A stretch of 64,000 nucleotides of DNA, from the NCBI GenBank assembly GCA_903970165.1, contig CAJCHZ010000028.1:23855-87854 (forward strand). The letters run 5' to 3'. This document shows, piece by piece, positions 27,020 through 36,054 of the stretch. The first letter of the stretch is position 1, and every line of letters begins with the position of its first letter. Both the position numbers and the translations under genes were made by a program. Below the pieces are notes generated by a model, which saw only the letters and a program-made list of their open reading frames with translations, did not search any database and was not told the origin of the DNA. This stretch comes from Betaproteobacteria bacterium. Its GTDB lineage: Bacteria > Acidobacteriota > Terriglobia > Acidiferrales > UBA7541.

Positions 27020-29041
27020 TTAGGCTACGGGATGCTTCAGGACTTCCGCCAAAGAATGCATGCGTGTCGAATCGACAGGGCTCTTGGCGGTCCCGGCGTT
27101 CGTTTCCACGGTCGCCGACATGGTCTTTAACTTCGCAAGGCTCTTCTTGTTCAAGTGCGATTTCTCCGCACCGAGGATGGCCTCGCGCAAAGAGGCAATC
27201 TGCTCTGCCGGCAAAGCCTGCGACCGTTCCAGTTGATCCAGGTACGCCTTGGCAATGACCAGCTTCGCCGGCCACTCAAGCTTCTGCTGGTTCTGTACGT
27301 TGAGTTCGTTCACGTGAACGGTCTTCGCAGCGTCGATTTCGTTCTGCGTCAGGAATTTCGTCGGCGTCAGCTCAAATACATCGAGTCCGCGTGCGATTTC
27401 CGAGCCGTAGATCGAGCCGTTGTACCAATAAGCTGACCAATCCCCGCCCAGAATCAGCATTTTGGGGTCGATCGGCCCGCGGTCGAAGTAGGCCATTTCA
27501 AAGGGGTGAGCGATGTCCGTGAAGTCCACCACCGAGACACCGCCCTGATACCACGCCTGCACTTCGATATCGCGGCCAGGAACGGGGATCAGCGAGCCGT
27601 TGTGCGCCACGCAGTTTTCCGTGTCGCCCTGCGCCGCGGGAAGCTTGTAATAGGTTTCGAAATTCAGCTTGTTGTCCTTCAAAGTGAACAGCGCATCCGC
27701 GCCCCACTTGTTCGGATCGTTTGGACGGCACCGCGCGCCGAGGCCGCCGCCCCACTCGTCGGTAAACACGACTTTCGTTCCATCATTCGAGAACGAAGCA
27801 GAATGCCAGTACGAGTAGTTCGGATCGTTCACTGCATCTACACGCTTTGGATGCACGGGATCTTTGATGTCCAGCAAAAGCCCGTTGCCCGAGCACGCGC
27901 CGGCAGCCAACCCAATCGCCGAGTACACCGTGATGTCGTGGCACTGGTTGGTGTCCTTCGGCGTTTCCGCTCCCTTGCCATGGCTGCCGCCGTTGTTGAG
28001 GCCGTTGATTGCGCCCGTGCGCGGATCGATGAACACGCGGGGACTCGATACGATCTTCGCGTCCTGCGGCGCCGCCATCGGAACCTTGATCACATCAATG
28101 CGAAAGAGCGAAGTATTCGGATCCTTGTCGGGTTCTTCGTTCGAGCAACCAGCCAGTTCTTCCGGCTGGCGCACGAACGATGTGCCGGACACGTAGATAT
28201 AAGCATTTTCCCTGTCGTTTGGATCGAGCACGAGCGTATGCGTATGCGAACCGCGGCAAGTCTGTACAGCCGCCACTTGCTTGGGGTTCTTGATGTCCGA
28301 AATGTCGAAGATCCTAACGCCGCGAAAACGGTCTTTCTGGGCCGCTGGGATGTGACGCTTTTTTTCTTCACCGGCAGGCGGCGGAGGCTCCGGCGGAAAC
28401 CCTTGTGAGCCGCAATCCACCCGTCCATTGGGCATTTCCACGGACATGAACAGCAGGTTCTTATAGACCGAGACATCGCCTTGCCCGCCAGGGCAAACCA
28501 GCGTGGTTAGCAGGGCCGCCTTCGCGGGATTGGAGATGTCGTAGATGCTCACACCATAGAAGTTTCCCTGGAAGAGGTGGGTGCCTTGAAAAGCAAAGTC
28601 CGAATTCGAGAAAGCGAGCTCGGCGATAACCAACTGGAGCGGCTTGGGCGCCTTCGAGGCGTTGCCCATGCCAAGCAAGCCGAGTGTCTTCTGCACCTTC
28701 GGATCGTCGGGGTCCGTGGTGCCCAGCTGAAACACATCCGGCTTCTTGAGCAACAAAACGTGTTTCAGACCCATGGAAGTCTCGCCAGCGTCATACAATC
28801 CCGGCGTCAATGTGTAGCGCGGGTCATTTGTGTCCGAGCCGGTCATGCCAGGCGGTAGCGTCGGAGCGGGCTGCGGCGCAAACGGATTCCCTTCATCTTC
28901 GTCCGCTTTCGCTGGCGCTTTGTCGGGCGCCTGTGCCGGCGGGGGCGTAGGCGTTTGCGCGTGCATCGTGCTTACACCGAAATAAAAGACATTCGCAGCC
29001 AAAGCCAGACGGAAAATAAAACTTTGCAATCGGTTCATCAT
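27020..29041 (-). CDS. Secreted LVIVD-type beta-propeller protein, function unknown
   Basis: 673 residues with a signal peptide (FRLALAANVFYFGVSTMHAQ) and a Pro/Ala-rich linker to about residue 60. The body has LVIVD-like blades (GVSIYDISNPAKAALLTTLVCPGG; RGVRIFDISDIKNPKQVAAV; VSVVDFTDIAHPFEMAYFDR), consistent with a propeller. The last ~110 residues form a helical domain after the propeller (NEIDAAKTVHVNELNVQNQQKL). The gene sits 14 bases downstream of the DUF305 gene, so the two are probably co-transcribed. Role unknown; the His-rich DUF305 neighbour suggests a surface or metal-related function. A strong terminator follows. Confidence 0.78.
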   Translation of the reverse strand: MMNRLQSFIFRLALAANVFYFGVSTMHAQTPTPPPAQAPDKAPAKADEDEGNPFAPQPAPTLPPGMTGSDTNDPRYTLTPGLYDAGETSMGLKHVLLLKKPDVFQLGTTDPDDPKVQKTLGLLGMGNASKAPKPLQLVIAELAFSNSDFAFQGTHLFQGNFYGVSIYDISNPAKAALLTTLVCPGGQGDVSVYKNLLFMSVEMPNGRVDCGSQGFPPEPPPPAGEEKKRHIPAAQKDRFRGVRIFDISDIKNPKQVAAVQTCRGSHTHTLVLDPNDRENAYIYVSGTSFVRQPEELAGCSNEEPDKDPNTSLFRIDVIKVPMAAPQDAKIVSSPRVFIDPRTGAINGLNNGGSHGKGAETPKDTNQCHDITVYSAIGLAAGACSGNGLLLDIKDPVHPKRVDAVNDPNYSYWHSASFSNDGTKVVFTDEWGGGLGARCRPNDPNKWGADALFTLKDNKLNFETYYKLPAAQGDTENCVAHNGSLIPVPGRDIEVQAWYQGGVSVVDFTDIAHPFEMAYFDRGPIDPKMLILGGDWSAYWYNGSIYGSEIARGLDVFELTPTKFLTQNEIDAAKTVHVNELNVQNQQKLEWPAKLVIAKAYLDQLERSQALPAEQIASLREAILGAEKSHLNKKSLAKLKTMSATVETNAGTAKSPVDSTRMHSLAEVLKHPVA

Positions 29042-29055
29042 TTCTCCTCGAGGGA

Positions 29056-29805
29056 TTACTTGTCTAAACCTTTCTTGTCCAACATGGACTGCATAATCCG
29101 GATCTCCGCTCGCTGTGTGTTATCCGCGTCCGTCGCGAAGTTGAAGATGTCCGCTTCCTGTCCCGCACCCGCGGTATCAAACAAATCCTTGACCATCGTC
29201 AGCGCGCCATTGTGGTGCTGAATCATGCCAATCAAAAACAGGCGGTCGAACTCCGCGCCGTGGGCTTTGCGTAGCGCCTCCATCTGCTCCGGCGACAACA
29301 TGCCGGGCATGAGAGCCATAGCGGGCCCAGACTTATCCATGTCCGGCATTCCCGGCATGGCCATTGAGATAGCTTCTCCGCGGGCAGCGAGCCACCGCTT
29401 CATAAATTTTATTTCGTCTGATTGGGAGCTGCTGATGCGCGCGCCGAGCGATTGCAATTCCTTGTTCTCGGTGTGAGACGGGATCAAAGCGGTCATCTCC
29501 ACCGCTTGAGCGTGGTGCATGATCATTCCCTGCATGAATTCCACATCCGCGGGAGATTTTGGCGGAAGCGTACCCTTCGTCGAAGGTGGCAGCGTCTTGC
29601 TGGGCTTCCCCGGCGCGCCTGGCTGCACGACAACGGGCGGGGTTGTCGAATTCTGTTGTTGCGCGCGCGCGTCAAAAGATAAGGAGGAAGCAAGAGCGCT
29701 CGCGATTAGAAAGCCGCAGCGCAGCCCGACAACCTGGGTTCCGGTCCGGCTCGCGCTCTTGACCGTGAATAACTGCAACTTCGCGTTCTGTCTGTAACCA
29801 AACAT
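29056..29805 (-). CDS. DUF305-family exported protein
   Basis: 249 residues from the ATG at 29805, with GAAGGG a short way upstream; the frame is open to 29949, but that part is not protein-like. A hydrophobic signal region (LRCGFLIASALASSLSFDARA) is followed by a Pro/Thr linker. Two ferritin-like DUF305 motifs follow: FMQGMIMHHAQAVEMTAL and FLIGMIQHHNGALTMVKDLF. A Met-rich stretch (AMPGMPDMDKSGPAMALMPGM) lies between them. DUF305 proteins occur near copper-handling genes in other bacteria, so metal binding via His/Met is plausible. Start uncertain. It precedes the LVIVD-type gene in one unit. Confidence 0.87.
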   Translation of the reverse strand: MFGYRQNAKLQLFTVKSASRTGTQVVGLRCGFLIASALASSLSFDARAQQQNSTTPPVVVQPGAPGKPSKTLPPSTKGTLPPKSPADVEFMQGMIMHHAQAVEMTALIPSHTENKELQSLGARISSSQSDEIKFMKRWLAARGEAISMAMPGMPDMDKSGPAMALMPGMLSPEQMEALRKAHGAEFDRLFLIGMIQHHNGALTMVKDLFDTAGAGQEADIFNFATDADNTQRAEIRIMQSMLDKKGLDK

Positions 29806-30038
29806 TTTTAGGCCCTTCACGCTATCACAATCCAATAGGATGCACGGCGGAGAATTGTAGTTCGCCACCCGAGAGGCTTCCGAAACACGCTTTGTCCTCG
29901 ACCGAAGACAACTAATTAGCCAGTAAAAGGAATCTTGGCCACGCCTCAAACTTCGCTTCCGGGCCTTTCAGCTATGCAAGAAGCAATTCGCGTTATGATG
30001 ATTCCCTAAACAGCTCAGTATTGACGTGAGGTTCGCTC

Positions 30039-31109
30039 TTGGCGAAATCGACGCCCCACATACCGACGTCGCTGTCCGCGATACAGGGTTACGGCCTGGC
30101 GGTTCTTTCCTTCGCCGCGGCTCTTGGCGGAGCTGTGCTTCTGGAGCGTTTCCACTTCCGCGACGTCGAGGTTCCGCTCTTCCTGTTTTCCGTCGCTTTG
30201 AGCGCGTGGTATGGCGGTACTGGGCCGGCCATTCTGGCGCTTGTCCTCTCTTGTGTGGGGTTCGACTTCTTCTTCGTACAACCTCTCTATACGTTGTATA
30301 TCACGCGTGACGACCTGCCTTACTTCCTTGTTTTCGCCGCTTTCGCGTCGCTGGTCACCTGGTTCAGCACCGTGCGGCGCCGCGTCGAGCGCGAACTAGG
30401 AACACGAACGGCCGAACTCGAAGCAGTAAACAAGGAGCTGGAGGCTTTTGCGTATTCCGTTTCGCATGACCTTCGAGCGCCTCTCCGCCATATGGCTGGA
30501 TTTACGCAGCTTTTGCAAAGAAGTTCAGAGTCGGTTCTAAACGAGAAAAGCCAGCGTTATGTAAAAATGATCCTCGAATCGGCAAACCGGATGGGCGTGC
30601 TGATCGACGACCTGCTATCGTTCTCCAGAATCGGCCGCGCGGAAACCCACAAGAGCTTGTTCAGTCTCGATCAACTCATGCAAGAAGTTCTGACGGAAGT
30701 CCGTCAAGAGACGGAGGGCCGCAACATCTCCTGGAAGGTTGCCAGGCTGCCTTCTTTGTATGGAGACCGTTCCATGCTCCGCCTCGCTCTTGTGAACCTG
30801 ATTTCCAATGCCATGAAATTCACCCGTACCCGTTCTCAAGCCGAGATCGAAGTGGGATATACGGACCAGCAAGATAAGGTTATTGTCTTTGTTCGTGACA
30901 ACGGCGTTGGCTTTGATATGAAATACGTTGATAAACTATTTGGAGTCTTTCAACGACTGCATCCTTCAGAGGCTTTTGAAGGCACCGGCATTGGGCTGGC
31001 CACTGTTCAGCGCATCGTGCTTCGGCACGGGGGCCGCGTGTGGGGTGAAGGTCAAGTGGATAAGGGCGCCACGTTTTACATTTCGCTGTCTAAATCTCAG
31101 GGAGTCTGA
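30039..31109 (+). CDS. Membrane histidine kinase with DUF4118-like sensor region
   Basis: 356 residues from a TTG start. Three or four membrane helices occupy about residues 15-110 in the DUF4118/KdpD-like arrangement (DVEVPLFLFSVALSAWYGG, then FDFFFVQPLY). The dimerisation box is YSVSHDLRAPLRHM with His143, and the ATP domain has RLALVNLISNAMKFTRTR, DNGVGFDMKYVDKLFGVF and GTGIGLATVQRIV. It is followed six bases later by an Rcp1-like receiver and then by a sigma-54 activator, so it probably phosphorylates one of them. The sensed signal is unknown. Confidence 0.92.
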   Translation: MAKSTPHIPTSLSAIQGYGLAVLSFAAALGGAVLLERFHFRDVEVPLFLFSVALSAWYGGTGPAILALVLSCVGFDFFFVQPLYTLYITRDDLPYFLVFAAFASLVTWFSTVRRRVERELGTRTAELEAVNKELEAFAYSVSHDLRAPLRHMAGFTQLLQRSSESVLNEKSQRYVKMILESANRMGVLIDDLLSFSRIGRAETHKSLFSLDQLMQEVLTEVRQETEGRNISWKVARLPSLYGDRSMLRLALVNLISNAMKFTRTRSQAEIEVGYTDQQDKVIVFVRDNGVGFDMKYVDKLFGVFQRLHPSEAFEGTGIGLATVQRIVLRHGGRVWGEGQVDKGATFYISLSKSQGV

Positions 31110-31115
31110 CAACTT

Positions 31116-31568
31116 ATGAGCATTCTTGGACGCATCTTGATGGTGGAAGACGACCCCAAAGACGTGGAGCTTTCGCTCACGGCTTTGGAGGAATACAACC
31201 TGGCCAATGAGGTTGTCGTGGCGCGTGACGGCGAGGAGGCTCTGGACTATCTTTATAAGCGCGGCAAATTCGCGGACCGCCTTAACGGCAATCCCGCCGT
31301 TCTTCTGCTCGATCTGAAACTGCCGAAGATCAATGGGTTGGAAGTCCTGCAACGAGTGCGCGCCGATGAAAAGCTCATGATGATTCCCGTGGTGGTGCTC
31401 ACCTCATCTCACGAGGAAAAAGACATGGTGGCCAGCTACAAGCTGGGCGTGAACGCCTACGTCGTGAAGCCTGTGGAGTTTCATCAGTTTGTAAACGCAA
31501 TCAAAGAACTTGGCGTTTTCTGGGCCGTCATTAACCAGCCGCCTCCAGGAAGCATCCGAAAGAATTAA
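31116..31568 (+). CDS. Single-domain response regulator, Rcp1/CheY-like
   Basis: 150 residues, only a receiver. The acidic pocket is VEDDP (10-14) and the phospho-acceptor is Asp66 in LLLDLKLPK. The conserved Thr/Ser lies in VVVLTSSHEEKD, with Lys in YVVKPVEF. The extended loop with DYLYKRGKFAD is typical of Rcp1-type (phytochrome-linked) receivers. It lies between the membrane kinase and the sigma-54 activator, with gaps of six and nine bases, as one transcript. It is probably a phosphotransfer intermediate or a competing phosphate sink. Confidence 0.93.
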   Translation: MSILGRILMVEDDPKDVELSLTALEEYNLANEVVVARDGEEALDYLYKRGKFADRLNGNPAVLLLDLKLPKINGLEVLQRVRADEKLMMIPVVVLTSSHEEKDMVASYKLGVNAYVVKPVEFHQFVNAIKELGVFWAVINQPPPGSIRKN

Positions 31569-31577
31569 CATCCGGAA

Positions 31578-34571
31578 ATGAAATCTCCGCTGCGAATCCT
31601 GCATCTGGAAGATGACCCGCACGATGCGGAACTGTTGCACGAAACGCTCGAGAGCGAAGGGATCGCCTCCGAGGTCACCCGCGTGGAAGCGGAGGCCGAT
31701 TTCGTCGCGGCTCTCCAGCACAGCAGTTTTGATTTGATACTTGCGGACTACACCCTCCCTTCTTTCGACGGCCTCTCCGCTTTGAGAATCGCACAGCGGG
31801 ATCGGCCGCAGATACCGTTCATCTTTGTTTCGGGAACCCTTGGCGAAGAAGTCGCGGTTGAGGCCCTCAAGTTTGGGGCCACGGATTATGTTTTCAAAAC
31901 GCGCCTCTTCCGAATCATTCCTTCCGTTCGGCGCGCGTTGCGCGAAGCCAAAGAACGAGCTGATCTCCAGCGTTCGGAAGCGGCACTCCGGCTCAGCGAA
32001 GCCTATCTGACCGAAGCCCAGAAAATCAGCCGCACCGGCAGCTTCGGATGGAATGTTTCGACAGGAGCCGTCTACTGGTCCGAAGAAACCTTTCGGATTT
32101 TTGGCTGCCACCCGGCGACCGAAATCAACCTGGACTTCATTATTCAGCGCATTCACCCCGAAGATAGAGAGTCTCACGCGCAATTGCTCGAACGCGCGGC
32201 GAAAGAGCGGCAGGAATGGGTTCACGAACATCGGCTGCTCATGCCCGATGGAACCGTCAAGCATCTGCGCGTCATCGGACATCCTTCCCAGGACGCCTCC
32301 GGCCAGTTCGAATTCGTAGGCGCGATCACGGATATCACCGAGCTGAAACGCAGCGAAGAGGAAATGCGGAAGCTTGCCTCGCTGGTGGAAAACAGCACGG
32401 ATTTTATCGGCATGGCTTCGCTACAAGGCGACGTTCTCTTTCTCAATCCCGCCGGACAAATGATGTTGGGCTTAGCGGGAGACAGACAAGTGCGGGAATC
32501 GAAGATCGCCGACTACATCGCGGAGCAGGATCTGCAAAAATTGATGAACGAAGTTCTGCCGGCTGTTTTCAACAAGGGCCGCTGGGAAGGTGAAACGCTC
32601 TTCAAACATTTTCAGACCGGCGCATCCGTTCCCGTCTGGCAATATATTTTCTTTATCACCGAGGAAGGCAGCGGGCGCCGTCTGGCACTGGCCACAATTT
32701 GCCGTGATATCACCGAACGCAAGCGGGTCGAAGAGGAGTTGCGGCGCAGCGAGAACAACCTGGCGCAGGCCCAGAGGCTCACGCACACGGGCAGTTGGGT
32801 CTGGCGCGCCAGTGATCGTGCTTCCGTGCACCTTTCCGAAGAATGGTTCCACATTTTCGGTTTCTCTCCGGACGAAGGCATGCCCGCGTGGGAAAAAAGA
32901 TTGGAGCGCGTGCATCCGGAAGATCGCGGCCTCTGGCAGGGAGCAGTGGACAGGGTTATTCGTGAAAGATCGAGCCTGGACCTGGAATTCCGAATCAATC
33001 TCCCGGATGGCACGGAAAGGTGGTTGAAGTCCGTCGGACAGCCAGTTTTTGATTCCTCCGGGGAATTTGTAGAGTTCGTGGGCAGCACGATGGACATCAC
33101 CGAGCGCAAGCGCTCCGAGTATGAGTTGCGGCGGAGTGAGACTTATCTCGCCGAAGCTCAGAAATTAAGCCACACGGGCAGTTGGGCTTTCAGCGTCCCG
33201 GCTATCGAGAACGTTTATTGGTCGCAGGAAATGTACCGCATCTTCGGCCTCGAGCCATCTCCGAATCCACCATCTTACATGGAAGTCGCCAGTCGGCTGC
33301 TTCACCCGGAAGACACCGAGTATCACTCCATCGTGCAACAGGCGATTCGAGACAAAACCGATTATGAGACGGAATACCGCCTGGTTTTTCCCGATGGCAC
33401 TCTCAAATATATCCGTGCTACTGGGCATCCGGTCCTGAATGCTTCCGGTGAGGTCGTCGAAGTAGTCGGTACGGCCATGGACGTCACCGAACAGAACGAA
33501 GCGCGCGCTGCTCTGGAGATCGCTTTTGCGGAAATAAAAAAGTTAAAAGACCAGCTCCTCAAAGAGAACATTGCCCTGCGCGATGAAATCAACAAGACCT
33601 CCATGTTCGAGGAAATAGTCGGAGAGTCTCCTGCGTTGCAGTCGGTTCTGGCCCGGGTCGCTAAAGTTGCTCCGACGGATTCCACCGTGCTGATCACCGG
33701 GGAAACTGGCACGGGCAAGGAACTTATCGCCCGCGCCATTCATAAACGCTCGCCGCGCTCCTCGCGAGCGTTCGTCAGCGTCAATTGCGCGGCCATACCC
33801 GCCACCTTGATTTCCTCGGAGCTTTTCGGTCACGAGAAAGGAGCCTTCACGGGAGCCTTAAGTCGCCGTCTAGGACGTTTTGAGCTTGCCGAGGGCGGCA
33901 CCATCTTCCTGGATGAAATCGGCGAGCTTCCCCCGGAAACACAGATCGCTCTGCTGCGCATCTTGCAGGAGCGCGAGTTCGAACGTATCGGCGGAACTCA
34001 TCCCATTCGCGCGGATATTCGCGTCATTACCGCTACCAATCGGGATTTGGAAAGTGCCATCGCCGCAGGCACCTTTCGCCGGGATCTGTTTTACAGGCTC
34101 AATGTATTCCCCATTGAGGTACCGCCACTGCGCGAACGAAGAGAAGATATTCCTACGCTGGTGAAATACTTCATCCATCGCTATTCCAGAAAAGCCGGGA
34201 AGAAGATTGAGACAATCGAAACAGCTACCATGGAATTGCTTCAATCCTATGCCTGGCCCGGAAACATTCGCGAACTGCAGAACGTGATTGAGCGCTCAGT
34301 CATCGTTTGCGACACATCCCAATTTTCCGTCGATCCTAGCTGGCTTTCCCTGGATTCTTCCCCCTCGGGCCATCACGCGATATCCACGGGTCCTGTTCCC
34401 AGGAAATCCGCCGCGCAAGAAAGAGAAGCGATCGAGGAAGCTCTTGCTGCCACCGGTGGCCGCGTTTCCGGCCCCCAAGGCGCAGCTGCCCGCCTTCTGA
34501 TGCCGGCCTCCACACTGGAATCTAAAATTCGAGCCCTCAAAATCAACAAATTCCGGTTTCGTGGAATTTGA
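31578..34571 (+). CDS. Sigma-54-dependent activator: REC, four PAS, AAA+, Fis HTH
   Basis: 997 residues. The receiver spans 1-125 (acidic pair EDDP, Asp57 in LADYTLP). Four PAS/PAC modules follow at about 140-265, 265-385, 385-510 and 515-640; three begin with a shared motif like [17 protein letters not shown] / [14 protein letters not shown], so they arose by duplication. The AAA+ domain has Walker A GETGTGKE from Gly708, the sigma-54 loop GAFTGA at 755-760, then [14 protein letters not shown] and [12 protein letters not shown]. The last 55 residues form a Fis-type DNA-binding helix-turn-helix ([18 protein letters not shown]). It should bind enhancer DNA, read phosphate or small-molecule signals, and open a sigma-54 promoter; one such promoter lies immediately downstream. 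Confidence 0.96.
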   Translation: MKSPLRILHLEDDPHDAELLHETLESEGIASEVTRVEAEADFVAALQHSSFDLILADYTLPSFDGLSALRIAQRDRPQIPFIFVSGTLGEEVAVEALKFGATDYVFKTRLFRIIPSVRRALREAKERADLQRSEAALRLSEAYLTEAQKISRTGSFGWNVSTGAVYWSEETFRIFGCHPATEINLDFIIQRIHPEDRESHAQLLERAAKERQEWVHEHRLLMPDGTVKHLRVIGHPSQDASGQFEFVGAITDITELKRSEEEMRKLASLVENSTDFIGMASLQGDVLFLNPAGQMMLGLAGDRQVRESKIADYIAEQDLQKLMNEVLPAVFNKGRWEGETLFKHFQTGASVPVWQYIFFITEEGSGRRLALATICRDITERKRVEEELRRSENNLAQAQRLTHTGSWVWRASDRASVHLSEEWFHIFGFSPDEGMPAWEKRLERVHPEDRGLWQGAVDRVIRERSSLDLEFRINLPDGTERWLKSVGQPVFDSSGEFVEFVGSTMDITERKRSEYELRRSETYLAEAQKLSHTGSWAFSVPAIENVYWSQEMYRIFGLEPSPNPPSYMEVASRLLHPEDTEYHSIVQQAIRDKTDYETEYRLVFPDGTLKYIRATGHPVLNASGEVVEVVGTAMDVTEQNEARAALEIAFAEIKKLKDQLLKENIALRDEINKTSMFEEIVGESPALQSVLARVAKVAPTDSTVLITGETGTGKELIARAIHKRSPRSSRAFVSVNCAAIPATLISSELFGHEKGAFTGALSRRLGRFELAEGGTIFLDEIGELPPETQIALLRILQEREFERIGGTHPIRADIRVITATNRDLESAIAAGTFRRDLFYRLNVFPIEVPPLRERREDIPTLVKYFIHRYSRKAGKKIETIETATMELLQSYAWPGNIRELQNVIERSVIVCDTSQFSVDPSWLSLDSSPSGHHAISTGPVPRKSAAQEREAIEEALAATGGRVSGPQGAAARLLMPASTLESKIRALKINKFRFRGI

Positions 34572-34646
34572 CGTTCCCCGGTTTACGCCCCCGTGTTATG
34601 TCGTCGTCTGAAGCAGGCACATCTTTCTGCTTTACTTAGCCATTAC

Positions 34647-34696
34647 GTTAAATACAAAGGCTTGTGTTTTGTATTTAACCTCGTGGTTAAATATAA
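34647..34696. promoter_or_regulatory. Perfect 12-bp inverted repeat, candidate enhancer
   Basis: GTTAAATACAAA (34647-34658) and TTTGTATTTAAC (34668-34679) form a perfect palindrome with a 9-base centre. A third half-site, GTTAAATATAA, follows at 34686-34696. The centre lies about 137 bases upstream of the -24 box of the sigma-54 promoter, within the usual range of activator-binding sites. It could also form a hairpin after the activator gene. Confidence 0.55.
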
Positions 34697-34720
34697 GTCC
34701 GTGTCCGCAAAACCGTGGAG

Positions 34721-34755
34721 TTCGCGAAAACTTCGCGAATTCGCGAGGTTCGCGA
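34721..34755. promoter_or_regulatory. Four TTCGCGA repeats, two as TTCGCGAA palindromes
   Basis: TTCGCGA occurs at 34721-34727, 34732-34738, 34740-34746 and 34749-34755, with start-to-start distances of 11, 8 and 9 bases. The first two copies extend to the self-complementary TTCGCGAA. They lie 45 to 80 bases upstream of the -24 element, where an activator or an accessory protein could bind. Confidence 0.5.
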
Positions 34756-34798
34756 GCGCTTGTTTCCTATTAAACCACTTATTATCAGCAATTTGCAT

Positions 34799-34814
34799 TG
34801 GCACCTTGCTTGCA
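34799..34814 (+). promoter_or_regulatory. Sigma-54 (-24/-12) promoter
   Basis: TGGCAC (34799-34804), five bases, TTGCA (34810-34814) match the sigma-54 consensus exactly. GG (34800-34801) and GC (34812-34813) are separated by exactly ten bases. Transcription would start near 34825, leaving a 14-base leader that carries AGG before the ATG at 34839. It lies between the sigma-54 activator gene and the STAS-kinase-regulator genes. Confidence 0.85.
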
Positions 34815-34838
34815 CTGTTTGTGCTCTATCAGGTACCT

Positions 34839-35111
34839 ATGCTGGTCATTAATCGCTCGTCAGATGGTGGTTCGGTTGTTTTCAGGTTGAGTGGGCGGAT
34901 TGAGCCCGAAGATGTCGAGGAGCTGCAAAGGCTCATCGGTTTGGAGCAAGGGCAGGTTATCGTGCTCGATTTAAAAGACTTAACGATCATCGACCGCGAA
35001 GCCGTGACGTTCCTGGCGCGATGCCAAGCAGCAAACATCAAGCTGGAAGCTTGCCCAGCTTATATACGCGAGTGGATAGACGCAGAAAGAGGTCGAGGCG
35101 GTCGGGACTAG
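34839..35111 (+). CDS. STAS-like protein without the conserved phosphorylatable serine
   Basis: 90 residues from the ATG at 34839. A longer frame from 34593 is excluded because the sigma-54 promoter lies inside it. The sequence alternates strands and helices as in STAS domains (VVFRLSGRIEPEDVEELQRLIG, then VIVLDLKDLTIIDREAVTFLARCQ). In SpoIIAA-type proteins the DSS motif carries the phospho-Ser; here it reads DRE, so classical phosphorylation control is unlikely. It may bind a partner or a nucleotide. It is the first gene of the unit with the histidine kinase and NarL-type regulator. Confidence 0.72.
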   Translation: MLVINRSSDGGSVVFRLSGRIEPEDVEELQRLIGLEQGQVIVLDLKDLTIIDREAVTFLARCQAANIKLEACPAYIREWIDAERGRGGRD

Positions 35112-35172
35112 AGTAAGGTGTTGAAAATTAAGGCCCTTATCGTTCGGCGAATCGTAGCTTAGGAGGATTGCA

Positions 35173-36054
35173 ATGAACTTCAACGGTCTCGGAACTCCGC
35201 AATTGCAATATAGCGCGATAGGCGCGGTGAATGGTCTCGCCGGAATTGCAGATAGCGATCTGACTTATGAACCGCTTGCCGAGAAAGCTACTTACGATCC
35301 AACTTCAATCCTAGATGTGCATGCAAAGGCGCGGCTTGCGGAACGCACGCGCATTGCGCAAGAACTGCACGACACGTTGCTACAGGGATTCTTCGCCGTT
35401 TCCATGCAGTTGCACGCCGCGGTGGACCAGTTGCGCGCCGACACACCAGCTAAGTCTCGATTCAGCAATGTCTTACAGGCCATGGACCGCGTCATGGAAG
35501 AAGGGCGGCGGGTGGTGCAAGGGCTACGGTCTAATCCGAGTAGTTTCTCTTCCTTAGCACAAGCGCTCGCCGCCGTTCCTGGCGATATGGGTTTCACTTC
35601 GGCCATCAAATTCCGCGTACTCGTAGAAGGGCGGCAACGCGAAGTTTGGTCCGGGCTCAGCGAAGAGTTGTATCGCATTGGGCGGGAAGCCATTATCAAC
35701 GCGTATCGCCATTCCAACGCTCGGAATGTTGAGGTCGAAGTTGAATATCGAGCCAGCGGGATACGCATCGTTGTGCGAGATGACGGCAGCGGCATAGACT
35801 ACCAACTTCTGCAATCAGGACGGGAGGGACACTGGGGTTTGTCTGGAATGAAAGAGCGCGCGCAAAGCATCGGCGGAAAGTTGAGGATCATGAGTCGCGC
35901 GGGGGCCGGGACGGAAGTCGAGCTATTTGTGGGTGCGCGGATCGCTTTCGAGGCGCCTCCCGACGAACTTTCCACAGAATGGCAGAACCCGCTTTTTCAG
36001 GGGACGAAGGCGGCGAACATTCTTCATTTCAGGATGAGCAGGGTCAGTGAATAA
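35173..36054 (+). CDS. Soluble NarX-type histidine kinase (HisKA_3)
   Basis: 293 residues. A perfect AGGAGG lies six bases before the ATG. The first ~50 residues show no known sensor fold and no membrane helix. The dimerisation box is RIAQELHDTLLQGFF with His66. The catalytic domain has IGREAIINAYRHSNARNVEVEV, DDGSGID and GHWGLSGMKERAQSIGGKL. The kinase must therefore be controlled by a partner, perhaps the preceding STAS-like protein. It overlaps the NarL-type regulator by eight bases. Confidence 0.93.
   Translation: MNFNGLGTPQLQYSAIGAVNGLAGIADSDLTYEPLAEKATYDPTSILDVHAKARLAERTRIAQELHDTLLQGFFAVSMQLHAAVDQLRADTPAKSRFSNVLQAMDRVMEEGRRVVQGLRSNPSSFSSLAQALAAVPGDMGFTSAIKFRVLVEGRQREVWSGLSEELYRIGREAIINAYRHSNARNVEVEVEYRASGIRIVVRDDGSGIDYQLLQSGREGHWGLSGMKERAQSIGGKLRIMSRAGAGTEVELFVGARIAFEAPPDELSTEWQNPLFQGTKAANILHFRMSRVSE

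Noticed and set aside
34611..34625. Second sigma-54-like site (GGCACATCTTTCTGC)
   Set aside because: GG to GC spacing is eleven instead of ten bases; sigma-54 does not tolerate this.
34593..34838. Upstream extension of the STAS protein
   Set aside because: This stretch contains the sigma-54 promoter and palindromes, so it is untranslated.
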